A stretch of DNA of 32,198 bases from an uncultured Neomegalonema sp. (GCA_937990185.1 CALKBI010000079.1:1-32198); one strand, 5' to 3'; counted from the stretch's first letter, positions 15,857 to 24,750 are shown. A program made the numbers and translations. The notes: generated by a model from the sequence alone, not told the origin.

Positions 15857-17090
15857 AGGCGCACCAAACACGCGGCTGCTTTCGGCCCTATCGCTTTCGA
15901 TTGTGTTCAGTTTAACTACGCTATCGTCGGCACAGGACGGCGGTTTTGGTGCGCCGGTCAACGATGATGATCGTGCGGCCATTTTATCAATTGGCGCAGA
16001 CGAACGAAACGAAGCTGCAAGAACTTTCGAAAGCAAAGGCAAAGAAGCCCTCGAAGCAGCCGACCGCGATGAAGCACGCATCAAAGAAATCGCGAAGGAA
16101 ATCACTCGTTTCGAAGCAGCAATCAGCGATTCCCGCGAACGGCTTGTTACCCTTGCGCGCGGTGAAGCCGATGCAACAGATGATTTGCATAACCGCCGGC
16201 GGCGTCATGCTGCGACTTTCACCGCGATTGTGGCACTCTCGAAAGCTCAAGCACCGGCAATTATCGCCCATGATGGTGATACGACCCTAGCCGCACGGGG
16301 TGCGACGGCGCTCGCGGGTCTGCGCGCAGCGCTGACACATGAGGCGCGCGAAACACAGCGCCGAACGACTGAAATTCAGGATCTGCGCGAACGCACAAAA
16401 TTAGCACGCAATGAAGCAAAAGAAGCAATTGCTTCGCTGCGTAAAAGAGAACGCGAACTTTGGACACTGATCGGTAAGCGGCGCGAAGAAGGACAAGATC
16501 ACCTTGCTCGCGCGGAAACACTCAAACGTGAAGCCGACCAACTCGCTGCCAAAGCAGAGGCGTTAGACGTTGCAATCGTCCGTGCCCCGCCTCCTGCACT
16601 CAAGCCAGTGCGTGTCGCAAATCTCCCTGAAAAAACTATTCCCGCGGCCCGCCGTCAACCCACGATAGCCGAAGCATTGGGCAACCTTGCCGCTCCTGTG
16701 ATCGGCCAAATTGCCGCACGTTATGATGGCGGCGAGGGCGGAAACGCCGCGCGGGGACTGGTTTTTGAAGCAAAACCTTATTCTCGTGTATACGCTCCGT
16801 GGGATGGCAAGATCAGTTATGCCGGACCTGTGAAGAGCTTCGGCCTTGTTACTGTCATAGACATTGGCGAAGGCCATCAGGTTATATTAGCTGGATTAGC
16901 CTCGAATGAGCGCAACAAAGGCGAGGCGGTCTTGCGCGGAGAACCGATTGGACATCTCGGAGGTCCAATCACAGATGGTGAAGAATTTTTGGTGGAACAG
17001 TCGGCACTTCCTGCCGATGCCGTAACGTCGCTCTATTTTCAGATACGACGGAATGGTGATCCGATAGATCCGGTCCCTTGGCTTGAATAG
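15849..17090 (+). CDS. EnvC-like murein hydrolase activator (degenerate LytM/M23 domain)
   Basis: This is a periplasmic protein of 413 residues with a signal peptide (roughly residues 1-29, ending SSA), a long coiled coil (about residues 35-240, rich in E, A, R and K) and a C-terminal LytM-type domain (about residues 295-413). In active M23 peptidases zinc is held by histidines and aspartate. Here the corresponding stretch reads VIDIGEGHQVILAGLA and LYFQIRRNGDPIDPVPWL, without the HxH pair. That matches EnvC and related activators, which switch on AmiC-type amidases during septal peptidoglycan splitting rather than cutting it themselves. It overlaps gpmI and is followed by ctpA, a common alphaproteobacterial order. 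Confidence 0.88.
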   Translation: MDKGAPNTRLLSALSLSIVFSLTTLSSAQDGGFGAPVNDDDRAAILSIGADERNEAARTFESKGKEALEAADRDEARIKEIAKEITRFEAAISDSRERLVTLARGEADATDDLHNRRRRHAATFTAIVALSKAQAPAIIAHDGDTTLAARGATALAGLRAALTHEARETQRRTTEIQDLRERTKLARNEAKEAIASLRKRERELWTLIGKRREEGQDHLARAETLKREADQLAAKAEALDVAIVRAPPPALKPVRVANLPEKTIPAARRQPTIAEALGNLAAPVIGQIAARYDGGEGGNAARGLVFEAKPYSRVYAPWDGKISYAGPVKSFGLVTVIDIGEGHQVILAGLASNERNKGEAVLRGEPIGHLGGPITDGEEFLVEQSALPADAVTSLYFQIRRNGDPIDPVPWLE

Positions 17091-17135
17091 CCAACAGATC
17101 GGCGTAAGATTGACGTTTAGAAAGGTGAGAGCAAC

Positions 17136-18464
17136 ATGAATAACACAGTAAAAGGCATTATGCTGGGGGCCGCAGCCGGTGTTGCCCTGACCGCCGCGTT
17201 TGGAACCCCGAAGGTAGGAACGGCAACCGCTGCAACATCGACCTATGAGCATCTCGAATTGCTTGGCGATATCTTCGAGCGCACTCGTTCCGCATACGTC
17301 GAAGAAGTCGATGAGAAAGAGCTGATCGAATCCGCGATCAACGGAATGCTGACATCACTTGACCCACACTCCAGCTACATCCCGCCTAAAGACTTTGGCG
17401 ATTTTCAGGCTGATACCAAGGGCGAGTTCGGTGGTCTCGGTATCGAAGTCACGATGGAAGAAGGCTTTGTTAAAGTCGTCTCACCGATCGACGATACACC
17501 AGCAGATAAAGCCGGTCTAAAGGCCGGTGATTTTATCACGCATATCGACAGCGAGTCAGTGCTTGGCCTGACCATTGGTGATGCCGTTGAACGGATGCGC
17601 GGTCTTGTCGGCACAGATATTGAGCTGACAATTGCCCGCGAAGGGGCTGACGAGCCTTTCGATGTGACGATCACGCGCGATACCATCAAAATCAAGGCGG
17701 TAAGATACCGTGTTGAAGGCGATATCGGATATGTGCGGATTTCGAAATTCTCGGAAAAAACTTTCGATGATCTGGCTGCTGGTATGGCCTCAATCAAAGA
17801 AGAGTTGGGCGCAAATGCTGTCGCTGGTTACGTCGTCGATTTACGCAATAACCCCGGTGGTTTGTTGACACAGGCTGTAGCTGTCTCCGACGCTTTCCTT
17901 GATAAAGGTGAGATTGTCTCGACCCGTGGCCGTGACCAGCAAAACGCTGACCGTTACAATGCACAGCTCGGTGATTTGGCCGATGGCAAACCTGTTGTGG
18001 TCCTCGTTAATGGTGGTTCTGCATCGGCCTCTGAGATTGTTGCCGGTGCTCTGCAAGATCACCGTCGCGGTATCGTTGTCGGCGAGAAAACCTTCGGCAA
18101 GGGATCGGTTCAAACCATCATGCCACTCTCTTCGAAAGGTGCGATCCGCCTGACGACAGCACGGTATTACACGCCATCAGGCCGTTCGATTCAGGCCCTT
18201 GGTGTTGAGCCGGATATTGTTGTCAAACAGGTTGAACTCGACACAGAAAAAAACGCGGAAGAGGAAAGACCACGTTATTCCGAATCGCAAATTCGGGGCA
18301 GCCTGGCCAACGATTCTCTGACCGAAGAAGAGAAAGAAATCCGGCGCAAGGAAGAGGAAGCACACGCTGCAACCGAAAAGCTGCGCAAAGAAGATTACCA
18401 ACTGGCTTATGCCATTGATCTGCTTCACGGATTATCGGTTTACTCAGGCTTCGCCGAACAATAA
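17136..18464 (+). CDS. ctpA: Carboxy-terminal processing protease (S41 family)
   Basis: This is a periplasmic serine protease of 442 residues that trims or degrades exported proteins from the C-terminus. An N-terminal signal or anchor (MLGAAAGVALTAAFG) is followed by the S41 helical domain with SLDPHSSYIPP. A PDZ domain (about residues 100-185) contains GLGIEVT and AGLKAGDFITHID. The catalytic core has the nucleophile S297 in GGSASASEIV and the general base K322 in FGKGSVQ, both intact. The C-terminal tail is lysine- and glutamate-rich. AAAGGTGAG precedes the ATG. Together with the EnvC-like protein it fits a cell-wall remodelling unit, because CtpA-type proteases commonly control murein hydrolases. 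Confidence 0.95.
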   Translation: MNNTVKGIMLGAAAGVALTAAFGTPKVGTATAATSTYEHLELLGDIFERTRSAYVEEVDEKELIESAINGMLTSLDPHSSYIPPKDFGDFQADTKGEFGGLGIEVTMEEGFVKVVSPIDDTPADKAGLKAGDFITHIDSESVLGLTIGDAVERMRGLVGTDIELTIAREGADEPFDVTITRDTIKIKAVRYRVEGDIGYVRISKFSEKTFDDLAAGMASIKEELGANAVAGYVVDLRNNPGGLLTQAVAVSDAFLDKGEIVSTRGRDQQNADRYNAQLGDLADGKPVVVLVNGGSASASEIVAGALQDHRRGIVVGEKTFGKGSVQTIMPLSSKGAIRLTTARYYTPSGRSIQALGVEPDIVVKQVELDTEKNAEEERPRYSESQIRGSLANDSLTEEEKEIRRKEEEAHAATEKLRKEDYQLAYAIDLLHGLSVYSGFAEQ

Positions 18465-18471
18465 TACACCA

Positions 18472-18504
18472 GCGTCCCTCCCTCATAACGGGAGGGAGGG
18501 ACGC
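18472..18504 (+). terminator. Long perfect GC-rich hairpin after ctpA
   Basis: GCGTCCCTCCCTC is followed, after a 7-nt loop (ATAACGG), by its exact complement GAGGGAGGGACGC. It starts 7 bp after the ctpA stop. No T-run follows on either strand, so it is either a Rho-independent-like stop of unusual form or an mRNA 3'-end protector. Confidence 0.55.
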
Positions 18505-18630
18505 AATACATCACGTAAACTGAGATCGTGCGGGCATTAATTTATTAAATTACGTCAGCGATTCATGGTTTCCTAAGTACGTTCATGTCTTCTGTCCGAG
18601 CCTATTAACCTTAATGCGCCGGACAGAGTC

Positions 18631-20313
18631 TTGACGACAGAGCCTTCACATCACGAGCCAAAGAAGCGTCGGTTTTCCGCCGTAGATTATGGAATGTTTG
18701 CTTTAGCGGTTTGTTCGTGTGCAGCGCCGTTTGCTGCCCGCTTGCAGGTTGAAGCCCATGCCTCTGCGCCCCAAATCGCGCAACGCGCAGACATCTTACC
18801 TTCCAGAGACGTTGCAACACTCAACCATGATAGCACTGTTGCCGAAGCCGCTTTTTTTGAAGCGATAGAGCAACCTGTGACATTGCCTGTGGAACCAACG
18901 AAAAGCTTCGAACTGGCAATGCAACAGACCGTCCCGTCGACCGTTGAGCCTGTTTCAATACCTGAAATACTTGTTGAAGTCCCCGTTGCACCCTCAGTGA
19001 AGACTCTCGTCTCGGAGCTTTCTCTTGGATTAAACTACGATCTTGCCCCTAACCCAGACGTATCCGATACGCCGCCTCTAAAAGAGCCTGCGGTTATTAT
19101 TCCAAGCCAAAAGCCCTCACCCGAGAAACGCACTCTTGAAATTACAGCACCAATAAAAACCCCGGTTCCTATCTTTCGCGACAGTGGTCCAAAGATCGCA
19201 CAAGGCGCGAATGACAAAGCCACTAAGCGCGATACCGATGTCTCATCGAACGATGCACAACCTGACTATCCCGATATCGTAGAAGCTTTGCTGGACCCGA
19301 TAGAAGAAGCAACGTTACCAGTTCCTCATAAGCTTATTGCCGAAGCTGAATTGATTGAACCAGTCGCCTTTCAGCAACCACAGAATCCGATTAAGCCCAT
19401 AGAACAACCCGTCGCCATAGAAACCACAGCGCTGACGGTCGAAAATAACCCGGAAGTATTTACCTCCGAAGCCACTCAGTTCGACACGATTCAGGATGAG
19501 ATTTTTATATCCGAACCAGTAGACCGTATTGCCGCAGAACCGGTAAGACCCGCTCCTGAACCTACGCCAGTTGTCACAACCCAACTTGCCACTCCTCAAG
19601 CGACGAGACCTGCGCCTGCCCCTGCGCGTCCACCAGTCAGCATAAAAAATGGGCCAAAAATCGCTCTGGTCATTGCCGCTGCCGGATTCAATAAGAACGT
19701 CACCCGTTTCGCTATCGAAAAATTGCCCGCTGGTATCACGCTCGCCTTTGCACCGGTAACAACAGATGTGGCCACTTTAGCACGTGAAGCCAAAGCGGAT
19801 GGGCACACAATTCTTGTTGAAATTCCGATGGAACCAGTGAACCGGACCCGCGATCCCGGCCCTCTAACGCTGCGCGTTGGGGATACACCACAAAACAATC
19901 TTGCCCGGTTAAATCAGGCCTTGGCGCGTGTCCCAAATGCCGATGGTGCATCCAGTTACCTTGGCGCGAAATTTAATGCTGACATCCGTTCAGCCACACC
20001 GATTGTACAAGCGCTGGCGCAAAAAGGACTGTTTTTCTTTGAAAACGAGCCAACGTCACGCAGCGTTTTTCAACGCCTGTCAGCGAATTCCCGTCTGCCT
20101 TATGCACGTGGTATCATGAAAATTGACCGGGGACGTGGTAGCTCGTCTATTCGCGAAGCTCTCGACGCGCTTGAACAACGGGCAAAACAACAAGGCTATG
20201 CCATTGGCGTTGGCACAACGTTGCGTGGTACAATCTCAACAGTTGCGCTCTGGGCGAAAGCAGCAGAGAAACGGGGTGTGCAATTCGTTCCGATTACCGA
20301 ACTCGCGAACTAA
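18631..20313 (+). CDS. Divergent polysaccharide deacetylase family protein (Polysacc_deac_2)
   Basis: The 560-residue protein has a short cytoplasmic basic end (PKKRR), a hydrophobic anchor (about residues 20-40, FALAVCSCAAPFAA), and a very long proline-, glutamate- and threonine-rich region to about residue 345. A C-terminal domain of about 215 residues matches the divergent polysaccharide deacetylase family: LAFAPVTTDVATLAREAKADGHTI, IPMEPVNRTRDPGPLTL, LGAKFNAD, FFFENEP, YAIGVGTTL. The usual Asp-Asp near the first strand is replaced (ALVIAAAGFN), so deacetylase activity is doubtful. The start is TTG 18631 with only GGACAGAG upstream, so it is moderately secure. Its place after envC-ctpA and before rppH is conserved in alphaproteobacteria and suggests an envelope role. 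Confidence 0.82.
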   Translation: MTTEPSHHEPKKRRFSAVDYGMFALAVCSCAAPFAARLQVEAHASAPQIAQRADILPSRDVATLNHDSTVAEAAFFEAIEQPVTLPVEPTKSFELAMQQTVPSTVEPVSIPEILVEVPVAPSVKTLVSELSLGLNYDLAPNPDVSDTPPLKEPAVIIPSQKPSPEKRTLEITAPIKTPVPIFRDSGPKIAQGANDKATKRDTDVSSNDAQPDYPDIVEALLDPIEEATLPVPHKLIAEAELIEPVAFQQPQNPIKPIEQPVAIETTALTVENNPEVFTSEATQFDTIQDEIFISEPVDRIAAEPVRPAPEPTPVVTTQLATPQATRPAPAPARPPVSIKNGPKIALVIAAAGFNKNVTRFAIEKLPAGITLAFAPVTTDVATLAREAKADGHTILVEIPMEPVNRTRDPGPLTLRVGDTPQNNLARLNQALARVPNADGASSYLGAKFNADIRSATPIVQALAQKGLFFFENEPTSRSVFQRLSANSRLPYARGIMKIDRGRGSSSIREALDALEQRAKQQGYAIGVGTTLRGTISTVALWAKAAEKRGVQFVPITELAN

Positions 20314-20334
20314 GATGTTTCAACGGGAGTGACC

Positions 20335-20826
20335 GTGCAGCCTGCTAAAGTCGATTCTTTGCCGTACCGTCCATGTGCCGGGGTTGTTTTGATCAACCGC
20401 GATGGTTTGGTTTTTGGCGGCCAACGAATTGATAACCCCGGAACAGCATGGCAGATGCCCCAAGGTGGACTGGATTACGGAGAGCTGCCCGAAGAGGCGG
20501 CTTTGCGTGAATTGACTGAAGAAACCGGCGTATCAAGAAACAAAGTTGAGGTTCTGGCGCAAACCCGCGACTGGATCTCTTACGAGCTACCGGATGAACT
20601 GCTCGGTAAGCTTTGGAAAGGCAAATATCGCGGCCAAGAGCAAATGTGGTTCGCGATGCGCTTTCTAGGCGATGACACCGACATCGATATTGCGACCGAA
20701 ACCGCTGAATTTAGTACATGGCAATGGATGACACCGTCTGCGTTAATTGATGCGATTGTGCCCTTCAAACGGCATGTTTATGAAGCAGTATTTTCTGACC
20801 TCGGTGAATGGATTACGCCGGTTTAG
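20335..20826 (+). CDS. rppH: RNA pyrophosphohydrolase RppH (Nudix)
   Basis: RppH removes pyrophosphate from the 5' end of triphosphorylated mRNA and so opens it to RNase E decay. The 163-residue protein begins [16 protein letters not shown] and has [13 protein letters not shown], which leads into a complete Nudix box: G, then E after five residues, then REL-EETG (glycine at [20 protein letters not shown]). [11 protein letters not shown] and [15 protein letters not shown] are typical of the NudH/RppH group. Two GTGs are possible, at 20329 and 20335. The second follows CGGGAG at better spacing. It sits 21 bp after the deacetylase-like gene and is probably co-transcribed with it. Confidence 0.95.
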   Translation: MQPAKVDSLPYRPCAGVVLINRDGLVFGGQRIDNPGTAWQMPQGGLDYGELPEEAALRELTEETGVSRNKVEVLAQTRDWISYELPDELLGKLWKGKYRGQEQMWFAMRFLGDDTDIDIATETAEFSTWQWMTPSALIDAIVPFKRHVYEAVFSDLGEWITPV

Positions 20827-20860
20827 GCCGCCTACCTGTTCAATAAACCGAACGAGCACT

Positions 20861-22834
20861 TTAATTCGGCAACGCTTCTAACGCCACAAGTACGGTTTTG
20901 TCTTCTACCTGATCACCCTCAGCGACAGACACCTTTGCCACAACGCCATCACGCGGCGCGGTTAAAGTATGTTCCATTTTCATTGCTTCGAGAACGATCA
21001 GCGCATCTCCTTTGGAAACCGAATTTCCAATTTGAGCGGTAACACTCTTCACTGATCCCGGCATCGGTGCGCTGATGATATCACCACCTGCCATTTCACT
21101 TGCGGGAACAACAGGATCAGGAAATCCGAAATCGTAGTCGACACCATTGATGAAAATGACGACACCATTGGGTACTGGTATCGCATCTGCTCTTGTACCC
21201 CGGCCATTGATTTCAATGCGTCCTTTGCCATCAAAATCATGAAACCGAATTCGCGTCGTGTTACCCCCGATATGAACAGCATATGATAGGGCATCATGCA
21301 GCGTAACCTTCGCCTCCAATCGTTCGCCGTTCTGTTCGATCAAAGCGCATTGCTGCGCCGGTCCCCAAGCCCGCCATCCCGTAAGCTTTTGCCAAGGATC
21401 ATTTCCTGTTTCTCGAGGCAATCCAAGAGCCGCTAATGCGGCCAGCGCTGCCGCCGCATCAGAAGACTGTTCCGGTTTCGTCAAGTCGGCATAATCGCGT
21501 TCGATTAAACCCGTATCAACATCACCCGCCGCAAAATCTGCATTATCAGCAAGCGCAGCAAGAAAACGTATGTTCGTGACAGTCCCTGCTATCCGTGTCT
21601 CATCAAGTGCAGCCCGCAAAGCACCTAGCGCAAGTTCCCGCGTCTCTTCATGAACGATAATCTTTGCGATCATCGGATCATAGAAAGGCGTAATCGTATC
21701 GCCTTCCCTCACGCCGGTATCGACACGCGCCTCTTTCGGAAAAGTCAGATGGTGCAATGTTCCCGGCGCTGGTAGAAATTCACGTTGCGCATCTTCCGCA
21801 TAAATTCTTGCTTCAATCGCATGACCGAATACGGCGAGGTCTTGCTGACCGAAAGGTAGATTTTTATGCAAAGCAATATGCATCTGTAACTCTACCAAAT
21901 CATAGCCGGTAATCGCTTCCGTCACGGGATGTTCGACCTGCAAGCGGGTGTTCATCTCCATGAAGTAAAAACGATCAGCACGCAGCCCGTCCGAGGCATC
22001 CACAATGAATTCTACGGTTCCCGCGCCAGCATAGTTTATCGCTTTTGCAGCGCGCACCGCTGCCTCACCCATTGCAGCACGCAATTCGTCTGTCATGCCG
22101 GGAGCAGGCGCTTCTTCGATTACTTTTTGATGCCGGCGCTGCAACGAACAATCACGTTCAAACAGATGAACAGCATTCCCGTTGCCATCGCCAAAGACTT
22201 GAATTTCAATATGGCGCGGCGTCGAGATAAATTTTTCGATCAAAACATGCGCGTCACCAAAGCTTGCCTGACCCTCGCGTTGTGCGCCTTCTAGTGCCGC
22301 TAAAAACTCATCAGAGTTTCGAACGAGGCGCATCCCTTTTCCGCCGCCGCCTGCACGGGCCTTAATCATCACGGGATAACCGATCAATTCGGCTTGTTTC
22401 GCTAGGAAAGCCAGATCTTGCTCACTGCCGTGATAACCAGGAACAACTGGCACGTCCGCTCTTTCCATCAGCTCTTTTGCAGCATCCTTGAGGCCCATCG
22501 AACGGATAGATTCTGCACTAGGACCAATGAAAGCGATTCCGGCAGCATCCAGAGCTTCAACAAAATCAGGGTTTTCAGATAGAAATCCATATCCGGGATG
22601 AACGGCTTCAGCGCCCGTTAGCTTACAAGCATCAATGATCGCAGGGATATTGAGATAACTCTCGGTTGCTGCGGCTGGTCCGATCCGAACACTCTCATCC
22701 GCCATCTCAACATGAAGCGCTTTCGTATCGGCATCAGAATAAACCGCCACCGTTCGCACACCAATCTCTCGCGCGGTTCGCATAACCCGACATGCAATCT
22801 CACCACGGTTGGCTATGAGTATTTTACGGAACAT
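20861..22834 (-). CDS. mccA: Biotin-dependent acyl-CoA carboxylase alpha subunit (methylcrotonyl-CoA carboxylase-like)
   Basis: The 657-residue subunit carries biotin carboxylase and biotin carrier domains. It opens MFRKILIANRGEIACRV and has HPGYGFLSEN, the ATP-grasp glycine loop KARAGGGGKGMRLV, the catalytic ERDCSLQRRHQKVIEEAPAP region and MNTRLQVEHPVTE. It ends with a biotinyl domain whose lysine is K619 in EAMKMEHT. GTLHHLTFPKEARVDTGV followed by PFYDPMIAKIIV is most like the methylcrotonyl-CoA carboxylase alpha chain of leucine breakdown. Propionyl- or geranyl-CoA carboxylase is the alternative. GGAGAG precedes the ATG. The carboxyltransferase (beta) subunit is not in the window, which is unusual for mcc genes. 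Confidence 0.85.
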   Translation of the reverse strand: MFRKILIANRGEIACRVMRTAREIGVRTVAVYSDADTKALHVEMADESVRIGPAAATESYLNIPAIIDACKLTGAEAVHPGYGFLSENPDFVEALDAAGIAFIGPSAESIRSMGLKDAAKELMERADVPVVPGYHGSEQDLAFLAKQAELIGYPVMIKARAGGGGKGMRLVRNSDEFLAALEGAQREGQASFGDAHVLIEKFISTPRHIEIQVFGDGNGNAVHLFERDCSLQRRHQKVIEEAPAPGMTDELRAAMGEAAVRAAKAINYAGAGTVEFIVDASDGLRADRFYFMEMNTRLQVEHPVTEAITGYDLVELQMHIALHKNLPFGQQDLAVFGHAIEARIYAEDAQREFLPAPGTLHHLTFPKEARVDTGVREGDTITPFYDPMIAKIIVHEETRELALGALRAALDETRIAGTVTNIRFLAALADNADFAAGDVDTGLIERDYADLTKPEQSSDAAAALAALAALGLPRETGNDPWQKLTGWRAWGPAQQCALIEQNGERLEAKVTLHDALSYAVHIGGNTTRIRFHDFDGKGRIEINGRGTRADAIPVPNGVVIFINGVDYDFGFPDPVVPASEMAGGDIISAPMPGSVKSVTAQIGNSVSKGDALIVLEAMKMEHTLTAPRDGVVAKVSVAEGDQVEDKTVLVALEALPN

Positions 22835-22875
22835 AGTCTCTCCGAACGAAAAAATTAGCCGATATCAAAACTTAT

Positions 22876-22893
22876 CTCCCTCAGAACAGGGAG
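22876..22893 (-). terminator. Hairpin overlapping the MAPEG gene stop codon
   Basis: On the minus strand CTCCCT-GTTCTG-AGGGAG forms a 6-bp stem. The TGA stop lies at its loop edge, and ATAAGTTTT follows. It is a weak terminator candidate between the MAPEG and carboxylase genes. Confidence 0.35.
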
Positions 22894-23270
22894 AGCCACA
22901 AATTGGCAAGCGCAGCAATAGTCATTGAAGTAAAAGTCAGGACCATACCCGAACTCCGAAGCGGAATGCTTTGAGGGTGTTGGCTCAATCCCCACGCATG
23001 ACCGGCACGGCCAAAAAATAACATCAACCCTATTGCATGCAGCAATACCGTGTGCGCGCCTTGTAACTCGACGAGCAACAGCAATAACAATCCAAAAGGC
23101 ACATATTCCGCGAAATTCGCATGAACTCTAATACGTGTGCGTAACGCCGGATCATCTGCATCACCCAGCGAAATACGCTCCCGCCGCCGAACGAGAGCAA
23201 CGCGAAGGCTGAGGAAAATATAAAGAAACGCAAGAAGCGAGGCATAGATTGGCGTTGCAGAAATTGTCAT
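22881..23270 (-). CDS. MAPEG-family membrane protein
   Basis: This is a small integral membrane protein of 129 residues with about four hydrophobic segments (YASLLAFLYIFLSLRVALV, YVPFGLLLLLLVEL, VLLHAIGLMLFFGRAGHAWG, VLTFTSMTIAALANLWLSL). The central RIRVHANFAEYVPFGLLL with the RxxxNxxE pattern is typical of MAPEG proteins (YecN-like), the family of microsomal glutathione transferases. Glutathione-linked activity in bacterial members is mostly unproven. It lies 46 bp upstream of the carboxylase alpha gene on the same strand and may be co-transcribed. Its stop codon lies inside a CTCCCT...AGGGAG hairpin (22876-22893). Confidence 0.88.
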   Translation of the reverse strand: MTISATPIYASLLAFLYIFLSLRVALVRRRERISLGDADDPALRTRIRVHANFAEYVPFGLLLLLLVELQGAHTVLLHAIGLMLFFGRAGHAWGLSQHPQSIPLRSSGMVLTFTSMTIAALANLWLSLF

Positions 23271-23416
23271 GACTCAATCCTCAAATACCGACCGACCATC
23301 GACCATCTTCAAAATGTACCTTTACATAATCTGACATCAGCTCTGTATCATTATCTACGCCTGTCATCGAACTAAGGTTCGACCCTCAATATGCATGATA
23401 GGGAGATAATAGGCTC

Positions 23417-23448
23417 ACGAAAAAAGGCAGAGCCGAAGCCCTGCCTTT
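23417..23448 (-). terminator. Rho-independent terminator of the tau-type ABC operon
   Basis: On the minus strand AAAGGCAG (23448-23441) pairs with CTGCCTTT (23430-23423), GC pairs continue inside, and TTTTTTC follows. It lies 30 bp after the permease stop and ends the minus-strand transport operon. Confidence 0.85.
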
Positions 23449-23478
23449 CCAAAAACATCCATGCTTGTGCACGCTGGA

Positions 23479-24750
23479 TCAGCCTTTACCCTTCCAAGGG
23501 ATCAGCCATTTCTCGAGTATCCGCATCAAAATGTCGATGCCAAAGCCAACAACACCAATCAGCAAGATACCCACGATCACGATGTCGGTCAGTGAAAACT
23601 TCGAGGCTTCAATGATCATCTTACCAGCGCCCTTTTGCGCAGCAACCAGCTCAGCCGCGACCACCGTGCCCCAGCAAACCCCCATTGCGACACGAGCACC
23701 TGTAAAGATGTCAGGCAATGAGTTCGGCACAATGACGTTCTTCAAAATTTGCCACTTCGACGCGCCGAGCGAATACGCAGCATGAACCTTAGAAATCCTC
23801 ACACCCGACACACCGGATCGCGCGGCAATCGCCATAATCCAAAGCGCAGCCAAGAATAGGAGTGAAATCTTGCCCGTCTCCCAAATACCCAGCCAAATGA
23901 TGATCAGTGGGATCAACGCAAGAGGCGGTACGGGGCGCATAAATTCGACGATTGGATCAAACCAACCACGGAACCAACCGTTAAGGCCCATCGCATATCC
24001 AAGCGGGATACCAACCAGACACCCGAGCAAAAAGCCGACGAGCACACGGAACAATGACAGCCCAAGGTGCTCAAACAGAGTAACGTTCTGATAGCCGTCA
24101 AAGATAAGGCTAATGAACCGTTTTCCGACTTTTTCAGGCGAAGGCAGAAATTGTTCCGCCATCTGCATCCCTTGTTCAGGCTCAAACGTCAGGCTGCCTT
24201 TGGCGTTCATGCGAACCTGGCCGTTCTCGATATCGACAGCACCTTCCGGTGCAATAGGAATACCATTGATCGACGTAATCTTTTGCTCTTTGCGATCTTC
24301 AAGCAATTTACCGGCAATAATTGTTGATGCGCGATAAGCTGGGATCGTGGTCGCGAAATTCTTTGCGAAGCCACTTTCCTCAAGATCATCAAGAGAGGGA
24401 AGCTCAACGACAGCACCAACCGGATGCGCCAAAGCACGTACGATCCCGGTATCTTTCGTTCCATCGGGCGCGGTCGCTTCATACGTAAAGCCTGTGTCAC
24501 CTTGAAATGGACCCGGTACATGCAAGAAACCCGGTATCAAACTTGATCCGGTGAACGATCCCCAAATCACGAAAATCGAAATAACGGAGATAACGGATGC
24601 AAAGCGGTTTGAACGGATCGCGCTCTCATCCCCGAAAGTCACCGTTTTCAATGCAGTGAAAGGATCTTTCTTGACAAAAGGAGCGCCGACAATGGCCCAG
24701 ATCAATGCGGCAATCGCAAAGATCAGAATGTACATTCCAAGAATAATCAT
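23479..24750 (-). CDS. tauC: Taurine/sulfonate-type ABC transporter permease with large extra segment
   Basis: This is the membrane subunit of a taurine/nitrate/sulfonate-class importer. The C-terminal half (about residues 230-420) is a standard permease: LSLFRVLVGFLLGCLVGIPLG, FMRPVPPLALIPLIIIWLG, the EAA-type loop YSLGASKWQILKNVIVP and GVCWGTVVAAELVA. The N-terminal half is unusual. A first membrane helix (residues 1-22) is followed by a second (about 51-72) and a soluble stretch of about 155 residues (73-228), with LIPGFLHVPGPFQGDTGF and INGIPIAPEG. SsuC/TauC proteins are normally about 250-280 residues; this one has 423. The start overlaps the ATPase gene stop (ATGA). The taurine assignment comes mainly from the binding protein. 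Confidence 0.85.
   Translation of the reverse strand: MIILGMYILIFAIAALIWAIVGAPFVKKDPFTALKTVTFGDESAIRSNRFASVISVISIFVIWGSFTGSSLIPGFLHVPGPFQGDTGFTYEATAPDGTKDTGIVRALAHPVGAVVELPSLDDLEESGFAKNFATTIPAYRASTIIAGKLLEDRKEQKITSINGIPIAPEGAVDIENGQVRMNAKGSLTFEPEQGMQMAEQFLPSPEKVGKRFISLIFDGYQNVTLFEHLGLSLFRVLVGFLLGCLVGIPLGYAMGLNGWFRGWFDPIVEFMRPVPPLALIPLIIIWLGIWETGKISLLFLAALWIMAIAARSGVSGVRISKVHAAYSLGASKWQILKNVIVPNSLPDIFTGARVAMGVCWGTVVAAELVAAQKGAGKMIIEASKFSLTDIVIVGILLIGVVGFGIDILMRILEKWLIPWKGKG

Noticed and set aside
23367..23382. TCGAAC-TAAG-GTTCGA inverted repeat upstream of the MAPEG gene
   Set aside because: A 6-bp repeat is short enough to be chance and no promoter could be placed beside it.
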